The notes below the pieces were generated by a model that was not told the DNA's origin, ran no database searches, and was given only the letters and a program-made list of their open reading frames with translations. A DNA stretch of 45,474 nt from Muribaculaceae bacterium (lineage in GTDB: Bacteria > Bacteroidota > Bacteroidia > Bacteroidales > Muribaculaceae): the NCBI GenBank assembly GCA_022510405.1, contig JAFLTP010000007.1, positions 65,343 through 110,816 of the forward strand, in the 5' to 3' direction. Positions 8,521-16,884 of this stretch are shown piece after piece. Within the stretch, counting starts at the first letter, position 1, and each line of letters begins with the position of its first letter. Both the position numbers and the translations under genes were made by a program.

Positions 8521-8562
8521 AAAAATCTCCAAACAAACCGATACTTTTGTTTGGAGATTTTT
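8521..8562 (-). terminator. Strong terminator of uvrA copy 2
   Basis: A 17-bp perfect stem (8521-8537 with 8546-8562) with an 8-nt loop. It begins 56 bp after the uvrA copy 2 stop. On the minus strand the stem ends in TTTTT and runs on into CTTTTTATG. The stem is symmetric enough to work in both directions. Confidence 0.85.
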
Positions 8563-8618
8563 CTATGATCAATGATCATATAATTCCAACTATAGGAAAT
8601 TTATTTATCCGGTGATTG

Positions 8619-11474
8619 CTACTGCGAACTTGATGATAATTCTTCTTTAAGGAATCTTCCGGTATAAGTGTCGGTTTCTGCAATTTGTTCAGGTGTGCCT
8701 TCAGCAATTATTTTTCCTCCATCCTTACCACCTTCCGGACCCATATCAATTATGTAGTCCGCACTTTTGATTAAGTCCAGATTATGTTCTATCACTATCA
8801 AAGTGTTACCACGATCCGCCAACTTTTTGAAAACCTTGAGCAATACACTAATATCTTCAAAATGGAGGCCGGTTGTAGGTTCATCAAGAATGAACAAGGT
8901 TTTACCGGTGTCTTTTTTGGCGAGTTCGGTAGCTAACTTAACTCGTTGATTTTCACCACCACTCAATGTACTGGATGGTTGGCCGAGTTTAATATAACCT
9001 AAGCCAATATCTTGTAAAACCTTGATTTTACGATAAATAGCCGGCACATTTTCAAAAAGTTCAACAGCCTGATCCACAGTCATATCCAAGACATCTGCAA
9101 TAGATTTTCCCTTGAATCTTACTTCCAAAGTTTCACGATTATATCTTTTACCCCTACAAGCCTCACAATGAACCAAAACATCGGGGAGGAAATTCATTTC
9201 AATTGTACGGTAACCATGTCCTTTACAAACATCGCACCTACCTCCGGAAACATTAAATGAGAACCTGCCGGGTTTGTAACCTCTAATTTTTGAATCCGGA
9301 AGTTCCACGAATAATTTACGAATGTCAGAGAATACTCCCGTATATGTTGCAGGATTTGAACGTGGTGAACGACCTAAAGGAGATTGGTCAACCATAATTA
9401 TTTTATCAATATTCTCTAAGCCCGCAATCTCTTTATAAGGAAGAGGATTTTCTTTGGAACGATAAAGCTTATGACTGATAATCTTTTGCAATGTGCCATT
9501 GATAAGCGAAGACTTACCACTACCGCTGACACCGGTGACGCATATAAATTTCCCTAATGGAATATTTAAATTAACATCTTTTAGATTATTACCTGAAGCT
9601 CCTTTAATAGAAATAAATTTACCACTACCTTCCCTTCTTTTCTCAGGAAGATTTATCTCTTTTTTACCATTTAAATAAGAGGCCGTGAGAGTCTTTGATT
9701 TTTTTAGTTCTTTTAAATTTCCTTGGAAAGAGACTTCTCCCCCATTTCTACCGGCTCCGGGTCCAATATCAACAATATAATCAGCCTCTTTCATTATGTC
9801 CTTGTCATGCTCAACCACAACAACTGTATTTCCGGCATCCCGAAGATTTTTAAGGCTGTTTATTAGTCTGACGTTATCTCTTTGATGGAGGCCAATAGAA
9901 GGTTCATCCAGGATATACAATACGTTTACCAGGTTGGAACCAATCTGTGTGGCAAGACGAATACGCTGGCTTTCTCCACCACTTAAAGTAGCGCTTGCAC
10001 GATTCAACGACAGATAATCGAGTCCCACATTTATAAGGAATTTCAATCTGCTTCTTATTTCTTTAAGAATTTCAGTTGCAACAAGCTTTTTCTGAGGTTC
10101 AATTTTATCCTCAACATTTTTAGTCCATTCATACAACTGTGAAATGTCCATTCGCGACAAATCAGCAATATTCTTGCCCTCTATAAAATAATGAAGGGCT
10201 ATTCGATTAAGACGATCCCCGCGACATTCAGGACAAGACACAGGAGTGAAGAATTGGCCAGTCCATTTTCCTTTTTCAGCGGCAATGTCGCTATCTTCAT
10301 TTTGCCATTCAATGAATTTTATAATTCCCTCATACTTAGAATTATCATAATGCATTGACATAGTGGCATTATCAATTTCAAGTTTTTGGTCGGTACCAAA
10401 CATTATGTCTTGAATTGCCTCTTCCGGAAGTTGACTTAGAGGAGTTTTTAGATTGGCTCCATACAATTTACAAATTGCATCTATCTGCCAGAAAATTCGG
10501 GAATTTTTGTATTTTCCCAAAGGCAATATACCTCCATCATAAATTGAAAGGTTCATATCCGGCATCACCTTTTCATGGTCGATTTCATGAATAAATCCCA
10601 AACCTTTACATCGTGGACAATATCCTTGGGGAGAATTGAATGAAAAATTGTGAGGTGCCGGTTCAGGATAGGATAAACCATTGTCGGGATCCATAAGGAG
10701 AAGACTGAAATGTGTCACTTCATTTGAATCCATGTCTATCACCAACATTTGTTTGTCACCCTGTTTCAAGGCATCCTCAATGGTAGATCTTAATCTTTGA
10801 ATATCTTTTTCCTTAACTTTCAGTCTGTCTATCAACAATTCTATGGTGTGATTTTTATATCGATCAACCTTCATACCATAGACCAATTCCTGAATTTCCC
10901 CATCAATTCTAACATTTAAATATCCTTTTTTCCTAAGAGATTCAAACAATTCCTTATAATGGCCTTTCCTATTCTTGACAACAGGAGCAAGAATCTGAAT
11001 TCTTCTGCCTTCAAATTTATTCAGAATAAGCGAAATGATTTTGTCTTTAGAATATTTCACCATAGGCTTACCTGATAAATAACTTCTTGCCTCCCCAATT
11101 CGTGCAAAAAGAAGGCGTAAGAAATCATAAATTTCAGTTGTGGTGCCTATAGTGCTCCGAGGGTTTTTATTAACTGTTTTCTGTTCGATACTTATAACAG
11201 GATTAAGGCCGGTTATTTTGTCAACATCCGGACGTTCCAAAGACCCCAGCATGTTTCTGGCATATGCTGAGAAAGTCTCGATATATCGCCTTTGTCCCTC
11301 GGCAAAAATAGTATCGAAAGCAAGAGAAGACTTTCCACTGCCACTTAAACCAGTGATAACACTCAAAGAATTGTGTGGAATTTTAACATCTATATTTTTA
11401 AGGTTGTGCACACGAGCCCCCAAAACTTCAATTGCTCCTTGTGCCAAAGTTTCATTTTTCATTTTATCGTGCAT
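8619..11474 (-). CDS. uvrA: Excinuclease ABC subunit A paralog (UvrA), copy 2
   Basis: Second full-length UvrA, about 951 residues from the Met at 11474 (MHDKMKNETL). The frame extends upstream to 11555, but that would overlap the regulator gene and add a non-family extension. Another Met at 11462 is also possible. Both ABC halves are intact: Walker A TGLSGSGKSS and TGVSGSGKSS, signatures LSGGESQRIRLA and LSGGENQRVKLA, and both DEPS/DEPT Walker B stretches. The UvrB-binding insertion is present, so this is not the short UvrA2 type. The N-half keeps YCPRC and CPEC but lacks the first CxxC pair. It clearly differs from copy 1 over the insertion and the region after the first zinc pair. It follows an XRE regulator by 46 bp. 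Which copy carries routine repair cannot be told from sequence. Confidence 0.95.
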   Translation of the reverse strand: MHDKMKNETLAQGAIEVLGARVHNLKNIDVKIPHNSLSVITGLSGSGKSSLAFDTIFAEGQRRYIETFSAYARNMLGSLERPDVDKITGLNPVISIEQKTVNKNPRSTIGTTTEIYDFLRLLFARIGEARSYLSGKPMVKYSKDKIISLILNKFEGRRIQILAPVVKNRKGHYKELFESLRKKGYLNVRIDGEIQELVYGMKVDRYKNHTIELLIDRLKVKEKDIQRLRSTIEDALKQGDKQMLVIDMDSNEVTHFSLLLMDPDNGLSYPEPAPHNFSFNSPQGYCPRCKGLGFIHEIDHEKVMPDMNLSIYDGGILPLGKYKNSRIFWQIDAICKLYGANLKTPLSQLPEEAIQDIMFGTDQKLEIDNATMSMHYDNSKYEGIIKFIEWQNEDSDIAAEKGKWTGQFFTPVSCPECRGDRLNRIALHYFIEGKNIADLSRMDISQLYEWTKNVEDKIEPQKKLVATEILKEIRSRLKFLINVGLDYLSLNRASATLSGGESQRIRLATQIGSNLVNVLYILDEPSIGLHQRDNVRLINSLKNLRDAGNTVVVVEHDKDIMKEADYIVDIGPGAGRNGGEVSFQGNLKELKKSKTLTASYLNGKKEINLPEKRREGSGKFISIKGASGNNLKDVNLNIPLGKFICVTGVSGSGKSSLINGTLQKIISHKLYRSKENPLPYKEIAGLENIDKIIMVDQSPLGRSPRSNPATYTGVFSDIRKLFVELPDSKIRGYKPGRFSFNVSGGRCDVCKGHGYRTIEMNFLPDVLVHCEACRGKRYNRETLEVRFKGKSIADVLDMTVDQAVELFENVPAIYRKIKVLQDIGLGYIKLGQPSSTLSGGENQRVKLATELAKKDTGKTLFILDEPTTGLHFEDISVLLKVFKKLADRGNTLIVIEHNLDLIKSADYIIDMGPEGGKDGGKIIAEGTPEQIAETDTYTGRFLKEELSSSSQ

Positions 11475-11520
11475 ATACTTCGGAAATAATATAGCAAAAT
11501 ATATGCCAAAAAGCCCCGGG

Positions 11521-12018
11521 CTATTCAGGAACAAATGTTTCAAATGTAGAGTCACCGTAATAAACGGTAATTTTACTCACTTTTCTAATGGAAGAAGGTT
11601 CAGAAGTTTTTAGCACCAAATTCTCAAGTGTTGAAATTGATGAGTTAAAAGACTTATTTACAATGTCTTGGATAATATTTTGCAACTGTTTAAGGCTCAC
11701 GAGATTTAACTGTTCTTCATTTCCCGGTGGATTATCCTGAAATAATGAATTCTCATGATAAACAGGGGCAACTTTTTGTAGAGATTCCACTGTTTTAAAC
11801 TTATCACCTTCCCCAAATAAGATCCATAATATAGAGACCTCCGGAAAAGCCTCATGAATTTGAGCCAGCATCACATCACTGATTTTCTTATTCTTACCGG
11901 AAAGGATAAGAGAAAGTGTGGAACGAGAAATCTCACACTTATCAGCGAATTGAGAATCAGATAACCCTAAAGCCTCAATAAGAGCCTTGAGCCGAGCTGC
12001 TACCGGAAAATCTTCCAT
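11521..12018 (-). CDS. XRE-family helix-turn-helix transcriptional regulator
   Basis: The 165-residue protein begins with a Cro/C1-type HTH at residues about 8-60: RLKALIEALGLSDSQFADKC, then EISRSTLSLILSGKNKKISD. A linker of low complexity follows, then a conserved-looking end, KITVYYGDSTFETFVPE. No effector domain or membrane segment is seen. It is 46 bp upstream of uvrA copy 2 and may be cotranscribed with it. A role in controlling that gene is possible but not shown. The promoter at 12054-12085 is a full consensus match. Confidence 0.85.
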   Translation of the reverse strand: MEDFPVAARLKALIEALGLSDSQFADKCEISRSTLSLILSGKNKKISDVMLAQIHEAFPEVSILWILFGEGDKFKTVESLQKVAPVYHENSLFQDNPPGNEEQLNLVSLKQLQNIIQDIVNKSFNSSISTLENLVLKTSEPSSIRKVSKITVYYGDSTFETFVPE

Positions 12019-12053
12019 TCGGTTGAAAAAGTTAAGTTTATAATATTGAATTA

Positions 12054-12085
12054 CAAAGTTAGTAAATTAAATTTAAAAATACAAA
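12054..12085 (-). promoter_or_regulatory. Bacteroidota-type promoter of the XRE regulator (and uvrA copy 2)
   Basis: Minus strand TAACTTTG (12054-12061) matches TAnnTTTG. TTTG (12082-12085) lies 20 bp upstream. The expected start near 12047 leaves a leader of about 29 nt before the ATG at 12018. Confidence 0.7.
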
Positions 12086-12649
12086 CAATTCATAAAATAA
12101 AACAATTTTTTATGGACAGGAAAATTAAGAAATTGAATTTAAGAATTTAAATCTATATAAATTATATTAAAGTGATTATTTAAATTTTACTCATAACTTT
12201 CTAAAAGAACAAAGATTAATTTAATGATTTATATATTTTATATTAAGAAGATGGCGTTATTCCTAAAATTTATATAATATCACTTTAAGAATTATCCCTA
12301 ACTTATTATAATACCCATATTTATATTAATAATTAATTTTTGTTAATTAAATTTTGGCGGTTTAATTAATTAACAATTTGAAATAATCAATAGTTTAAAT
12401 ATTTAAGTTCCAAAACCAATTTTATCAACGAATCCAAATAATAAATTTAATATTTAGAAATTGCTAATATTAAATATTCAAGTTATTAAACTAAAATTTA
12501 AAATATTTAATTAAAGAAATTAAACCACCTCTCCCCTACATTTTATTGACTTGTTTAAGATATTGATTAGTGTCGGAACCAATAATATAAATACACCTGG
12601 AATACTATCCTGAATAGAGATAAGGAATTTTCTATTCTCTGAGTTATAT

Positions 12650-12702
12650 GAGAATCAAAATTTATTGGAACTTGATAAGAAATTCTTGAATTTTTGATTC
12701 TC
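12650..12702. repeat. Inverted repeat, 11-bp arms
   Basis: GAGAATCAAAA (12650-12660) and TTTTGATTCTC (12692-12702) are perfect complements with a 31-bp spacer. No T-tract follows on either strand, so this is unlikely to be a plain terminator. Confidence 0.65.
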
Positions 12703-12723
12703 GTGGCGTTTAAAATAAACAAT

Positions 12724-12751
12724 AATAGGATAGAAGAACCTCTATCCTATT
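12724..12751 (-). terminator. Terminator of the GNAT acetyltransferase gene
   Basis: AATAGGATAGA (12724-12734) pairs with TCTATCCTATT (12741-12751), an 11-bp stem with a 6-nt loop. It lies 21 bp after the stop codon. On the minus strand it is followed by a T-rich stretch, ATTGTTTATTTT. Confidence 0.75.
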
Positions 12752-12772
12752 AATTATAAATAATTTAACCAA

Positions 12773-14089
12773 TCAGATTGGTAATAACCGAATTTGTATA
12801 TTAAGACGTGGTATACCGAAAGCCTCCATTATAAGATTGCTGGAATCGTTTTTTCGCAATAACAGTTCGGAAACTTCTTTCGAACTTAAATAAAGGATTT
12901 GTCTGTCGGATCCAATATCACTCTTATGTTCTATTTTGCATTTACCGTTTTTAACAATATACACTGTATACTCGTTATCTTCCTTATTAGAATCAAGATC
13001 ATAGGTATCAGTATTTTTGGAAAAAGAGATATCACTTGATTCATTGCGAATTGATAACTTGAAATCCACATCACTTCTTGTTTGAGCAAGATATTCTATA
13101 ATATTGTGAAAATTCAGCAATCTCACCATTCCTAAGGGCTGTAGGAGCCTATTTATATTGAAAGCTATTTCCACAGAGCTGAAAGTGTTATCCAAGTCCC
13201 CTCCCGCCGGATTTTCAGAAGCATATGTTTGCTGTATAATGGAATGTGTCTGAAATTTAGGGTCGGATGTATTCACGGAAATGGAATAATCCTGGTTTTG
13301 CCGTTTTATAAAGTCCAGGAGGGCAAAATAAGAGCATGTATCTGCTACATAATTAGCTACAACCTTAATTCTTTTCAACTCTTCTTTCTGAGTGAAAGCA
13401 ACTCCGGTGATTCTACCGTCTTGATCATAAGCCACACACGAAGTAAGATTTCTTAAGTTTTGGTCTTGCAATATGTAATCAAGGTCTTTGGAAGAGTGCA
13501 TCAGATTAACAGCCGACGTGCTTTTATTCTCTATGGATTCAATAAAGCGGATAATCTGGTCTTTAGTGAAGAGAGAATTATCATTTATACTTACTCTAAT
13601 TTCATCCAACAGTCCCTTTTTTAAATCTCTAATTCTCTCATCAGAATCGTTTAAAGATAAGAGGTAATCATTTTTAAAATCATGCAGCGGTGTGTATCTT
13701 TCCTCGAATATAAAGGATGAATTCAGATAACCGAGAGTGCCATAATAATCCGCCAAAAGTTCAGTGTGTGGTACTATAAAAGTGAAATCAAATTCTTCCT
13801 TGACTCTGTCATTTAAATTATTCAAGAGTTCGGATAAAATACCTTTTTTTCTGAAACCTTCTTCAGATGATAACGATATGAGATAAAGACCTTTGAGGTT
13901 ATTTTTGCCATAGCCAAAAACATAGGGAATACCAAAAAGGGCACTGACCACTTTCCCATCCATTTCTTTGAATTCAATAAGATTGATATCAAAGTAATAA
14001 TCGAAAAGTGTTGCTACCAATTCTTTTGAATTATGAGTGGTTTTCTCCCATAATCCCATTAATTTTCTTTTCAGTTCTTCCGTTTCCAT
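12773..14089 (-). CDS. Eis-like GNAT N-acetyltransferase
   Basis: The 438-residue protein has an N-terminal GNAT fold at residues about 25-130. The acetyl-CoA-binding motif is LISLSSEEGFRKKGILSELL, followed by FIVPHTELLADYYGTLGY. The overall size and a C-terminal part (about 300-435) resembling the SCP2-like tail (GMVRLLNFHNIIEYLA, NLIMEAFGIPRLNIQ) match the Eis/enhanced-survival architecture. Eis relatives acetylate amines, including aminoglycosides in mycobacteria; the substrate here is unknown. No signal peptide. It stands alone, with its own terminator and a possible promoter at 14139-14146. The divergence in the middle third means substrate transfer from Eis would be a guess. Confidence 0.75.
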   Translation of the reverse strand: METEELKRKLMGLWEKTTHNSKELVATLFDYYFDINLIEFKEMDGKVVSALFGIPYVFGYGKNNLKGLYLISLSSEEGFRKKGILSELLNNLNDRVKEEFDFTFIVPHTELLADYYGTLGYLNSSFIFEERYTPLHDFKNDYLLSLNDSDERIRDLKKGLLDEIRVSINDNSLFTKDQIIRFIESIENKSTSAVNLMHSSKDLDYILQDQNLRNLTSCVAYDQDGRITGVAFTQKEELKRIKVVANYVADTCSYFALLDFIKRQNQDYSISVNTSDPKFQTHSIIQQTYASENPAGGDLDNTFSSVEIAFNINRLLQPLGMVRLLNFHNIIEYLAQTRSDVDFKLSIRNESSDISFSKNTDTYDLDSNKEDNEYTVYIVKNGKCKIEHKSDIGSDRQILYLSSKEVSELLLRKNDSSNLIMEAFGIPRLNIQIRLLPI

Positions 14090-14125
14090 TAAAAATTATG
14101 TGCAGGGCAAAATTTTATGTATATA

Positions 14126-14146
14126 AACCTTTAGGTTACAAAAATA
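14126..14146 (-). promoter_or_regulatory. Possible promoter and operator of the acetyltransferase gene
   Basis: Minus strand TATTTTTG (14139-14146) fits TAnnTTTG, but no clear -33 box is present. The perfect 12-bp dyad AACCTTTAGGTT (14126-14137) covers the expected start site and could be an operator. Confidence 0.35.
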
Positions 14147-14285
14147 ATAAAATATTAGAAGTCCGTAGACCTATTTATGTTAAAAATATAAGATCTCAGA
14201 TAGTTGTGCAATTATTTGAGTAAATTTTTTATTGTATAAAATACAATGATTATTATGTCCCTATTACAAAAATGGGGTCTAAAAG

Positions 14286-15590
14286 TCATTTTAATCTAAG
14301 GAAACTATAACCGAATCTTTCGCATGCGGCTTTTTCAAGTTCCTCCCTGAACTCAGGAGCAGCCAATTTAATTAAAGCTTTAGCCCTTTGAGGAAGGCTT
14401 TTCCCTTTCAGATTGGCAATGCCATGTTCAGTCACAATATATTCAGCTTGAAAACGAGTGGTTACGACACCAGCTCCCGAAGATAGAACCGGTTTGATTT
14501 TATTGCCACCTTTTGATGTAGTGGAGAGCATGGCGAGAAAAGATTTACCCCCCTTACTTCTCGAGGCTCCATACACAAAATCATGTTGCCCACCAATACC
14601 GGAATATATTTGAGTACCAATAGAATCTGCACATATTTGACCGGTCAAATCGATTTCAAGGCAAGAATTGATAGCCATAACGTCGGGGTTCTGACCTATA
14701 ATAAAAGGATCGTTTGTCCATGCCACATCCTTAAATATCATATCCTTATTATAGTTCATTTCCTTATATAGATCGTTTGAACCCAAAGCAAGAGAGGCCA
14801 CAGATTTTCCGGGATAAATTTTTTTACGGGAATTATCAATTATACCAGCCTTAATTAGAGGCAACACGCCGTCGGTCATAGCCTCCGTATGCAATCCCAA
14901 ATGCTTATGATCTTTCAATGCCCTTAGAACTGCGTTTGGAATTCCCCCAACACCAATTTGTAAGGTAGCGCCGTCAGGGATTATTTCTGCAATATAATTA
15001 CCTATTCTTATTTCTTCTTCTGATGGTGAAGGTGTGGATACTTCCACCAATGGTTCATCAACTTCCACATAAGCCGTCAACTCTGATATATTGATAACAG
15101 GGTCGCCATAAGAAAAAGGCATATTAGGATTAATTTGAGCTATGATTTTGTGGGCACATTCCACTGCTGAAACGGCCACATCTGCAGAGACGCCATAACT
15201 TACATTGCCATCCTTGTCAGGAACACTACAGTTAATAAAAGCATAATCCACCTTCCAGTAACCATCCCGGAAGAGAGACGGAACTTCCCCTAAAAAACAA
15301 GGTGTGGTGACCCCAAAACCTTCAGCAATCCATTTTCTAATCGAATTATTGACAAAGAAACTGTCAACCAGAAAACTATCTTTAAATTCCGGTTTACAAA
15401 TCGGGGACTCTCCTTTTGCCACTGCAAAACCGGAATAAACAGTCACATCTTTGAGTTCGTTTCCTCTTTTAGCCAATGCTGCCATTAAGACTTCAGGGAT
15501 AGATGTGCTTCCCTGAACATAAATGTGATCTCCACTTTTAATCATTTTGACAGCCTCTTCTGCTGTCATTCTTTTATTTATGGTCATCAT
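14286..15590 (-). CDS. Acetyl-CoA hydrolase/CoA-transferase family protein
   Basis: The 434-residue protein belongs to the 4-hydroxybutyrate/butyryl/succinyl CoA-transferase family. These enzymes move CoA between acids through a glutamyl-CoA intermediate. The probable catalytic Glu is in LGLHTEAMTDG (about residue 236). Other family marks are LQIGVGGIPNAVL, SSGAGVVTTRFQAEYIVTEHG, and an N-terminal GDHIYVQGSTSIPEVLM. Its start overlaps the end of the aminotransferase gene by 17 bp, making it the last gene of the iorAB operon. From that context its likely substrate is an arylacetyl-CoA (phenylacetyl- or indoleacetyl-CoA), exchanging CoA with acetate or a similar acid; this is inference. Starts at Met1 or Met2 are equivalent. 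Confidence 0.88.
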   Translation of the reverse strand: MMTINKRMTAEEAVKMIKSGDHIYVQGSTSIPEVLMAALAKRGNELKDVTVYSGFAVAKGESPICKPEFKDSFLVDSFFVNNSIRKWIAEGFGVTTPCFLGEVPSLFRDGYWKVDYAFINCSVPDKDGNVSYGVSADVAVSAVECAHKIIAQINPNMPFSYGDPVINISELTAYVEVDEPLVEVSTPSPSEEEIRIGNYIAEIIPDGATLQIGVGGIPNAVLRALKDHKHLGLHTEAMTDGVLPLIKAGIIDNSRKKIYPGKSVASLALGSNDLYKEMNYNKDMIFKDVAWTNDPFIIGQNPDVMAINSCLEIDLTGQICADSIGTQIYSGIGGQHDFVYGASRSKGGKSFLAMLSTTSKGGNKIKPVLSSGAGVVTTRFQAEYIVTEHGIANLKGKSLPQRAKALIKLAAPEFREELEKAACERFGYSFLRLK

Positions 15591-16881
15591 TAAAACTTTT
15601 TAAGCGTGCTTCCAAATCCTTGAAATGGTCTTCCTTAGTCATTAATGAGACACACACCCGAACTCCATCTTTTGTACTGTTCGTGCTTTTTAAAGAAATA
15701 CTTGACACCCCGTATCTCAACAACTCCTTTTGCAACAACTCTCCCGAAAAATTTTTATAGCCCACTGTAAAGAAGAATCCATCAGAAATATCATGATCGC
15801 CATCTTTTTCATATACGATATGAAAACCATTAGAAAGGAAAGCATTCTTCATTTTGGAAGCTCTTTTACCGTATTCTTTAGTATGATCAATAAATTTCAA
15901 ATTTCCGTTAGCAGCTTCATCCATCATAGCAGCCATAGCACATTGGGCAGAATGAGTAACACCGGAAGATGCTGTGTAAAGAACCCCATAGATATAGCAT
16001 TCTCCAAAATTCGGCATCTCATAAAATTTATCAAGAACAGGATACCTTCTATAAAAAACTTCCGGACTCATTGCAGCGACAGCTATTCTTTGACCCGCAT
16101 AACTAAATATTTTGGACGCAGAAATAAGAAGAATATAATTATCCGTGTACTTTCCCACCGAAGGAATATATGGGGGTTTAAATGGGAGAGAATAATCAGT
16201 TCTAAAATCCATACCCATATATGCCAGATCTTCCAGAACAATCACATCGTATTTAGTTGCTGCTTCCCCTATATATCTTAATTCTTCCTCTGTGAAATTT
16301 GACCAACTGGGATTATTGGGATTGCTATAAATCATTCCAGTTACATTTCCGTCTTGTAATAATTCATCGAGTTTAGTTTTCAATTTAGGCCCCCTATAAT
16401 CATAGATGTCAAATTCTACGCAATTCATGCCAAGCATTTTTGCTTGATGTTTTTGGGCCGGGAAACCCGGATCAAAAATTAGCATAGAATCTTTCCCCGG
16501 AATACGTTGTTTCAAGAGAGTCATCAAAGTGTAACTCGCCTGCATAGATCCTACCGTGGGGATAATACATTTAGGAGGAATATCCAAATCAAGAAAGGCC
16601 TTAATAAACTTAGAACCGGCTTCTTTTATTTCAGGGATACCCGAAATATCAGGATAAGTATTGGCAACACCTGATTGGAGAGCCTTACATTCTGCCTCAA
16701 TTCCTACGTTTTCAGCCATTAATCCCGGATTCCCTATTTCAAGATGAATAAAAGATTCACCTGATTTTTTTTCCAAAGCCTTTGCCAGCGCTACGATTTG
16801 CCTTATTGTGGCTGTGGTGATATCCTGTATTTCCAAATCTGATATCACCTTGTTTAATTCAGAAACAGATAACGGGAGCAT
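15574..16881 (-). CDS. Pyridoxal-phosphate aminotransferase, class I/II
   Basis: Fold-type I aminotransferase of 435 residues. The PLP lysine is in SASKIFSYAGQRIA (about residue 257). SNPNNPSWSNF is the usual NPNNP loop, VLEDLAYMGMDF carries the cofactor-contacting Asp and Tyr, and GVRVCVSLM holds the C-terminal substrate-carboxylate Arg. It follows iorB by 3 bp and overlaps the CoA-transferase gene, so all four genes look cotranscribed. In this context the natural reaction is interconversion of an aromatic amino acid and its arylpyruvate, the substrate of IorAB. The exact amino acid cannot be decided from sequence. Confidence 0.88.
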   Translation of the reverse strand: MLPLSVSELNKVISDLEIQDITTATIRQIVALAKALEKKSGESFIHLEIGNPGLMAENVGIEAECKALQSGVANTYPDISGIPEIKEAGSKFIKAFLDLDIPPKCIIPTVGSMQASYTLMTLLKQRIPGKDSMLIFDPGFPAQKHQAKMLGMNCVEFDIYDYRGPKLKTKLDELLQDGNVTGMIYSNPNNPSWSNFTEEELRYIGEAATKYDVIVLEDLAYMGMDFRTDYSLPFKPPYIPSVGKYTDNYILLISASKIFSYAGQRIAVAAMSPEVFYRRYPVLDKFYEMPNFGECYIYGVLYTASSGVTHSAQCAMAAMMDEAANGNLKFIDHTKEYGKRASKMKNAFLSNGFHIVYEKDGDHDISDGFFFTVGYKNFSGELLQKELLRYGVSSISLKSTNSTKDGVRVCVSLMTKEDHFKDLEARLKSFNDDHK

Positions 16882-16884
16882 GGT

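Larger units (their letters stand above)
8113..8618. other. Gene-free interval with several inverted repeats
   Basis: This 506-bp interval separates two minus-strand genes and has no convincing reading frame. It holds the promoter region at 8151-8211 and a 20-bp imperfect tandem repeat at 8271-8310. It also holds an inverted repeat at 8340-8372, another at 8458-8499 with 9-bp arms, and the uvrA copy 2 terminator at 8521-8562. The spacing of dyads ahead of a terminator could fit a small RNA, but no strong promoter for one is visible. Confidence 0.6.
12019..12772. other. Long, extremely AT-rich gene-free interval
   Basis: These 754 bp carry no reading frame I would defend. From about 12050 to 12530 the sequence is nearly pure A and T with TTAATTAA-like runs. 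The regulator promoter sits at its left end and the acetyltransferase terminator (12724-12751) at its right end. An 11-bp inverted repeat lies at 12650-12702. I found no DnaA-box cluster, tRNA or rRNA. It may be a protein-binding or bendable spacer, or decayed coding DNA. Confidence 0.6.

Noticed and set aside
11475..11555. N-terminal extension of UvrA copy 2 from a Met at 11555.
   Set aside because: It overlaps the end of the XRE regulator gene, does not resemble UvrA, and a Met at 11474 or 11462 fits the family start.
12019..12772. AT-rich gap as a possible replication origin.
   Set aside because: Only one weak DnaA-box-like match (TTATCAACG near 12422) was seen, with no cluster and no dnaA, dnaN or rpmH neighbours.
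14231..14247. ATTGTAT-AAA-ATACAAT dyad as terminator of the CoA-transferase gene.
   Set aside because: Pairing is weak and A-T only, and the T-tract is on the wrong side for the minus strand. It may be a simple AT palindrome.
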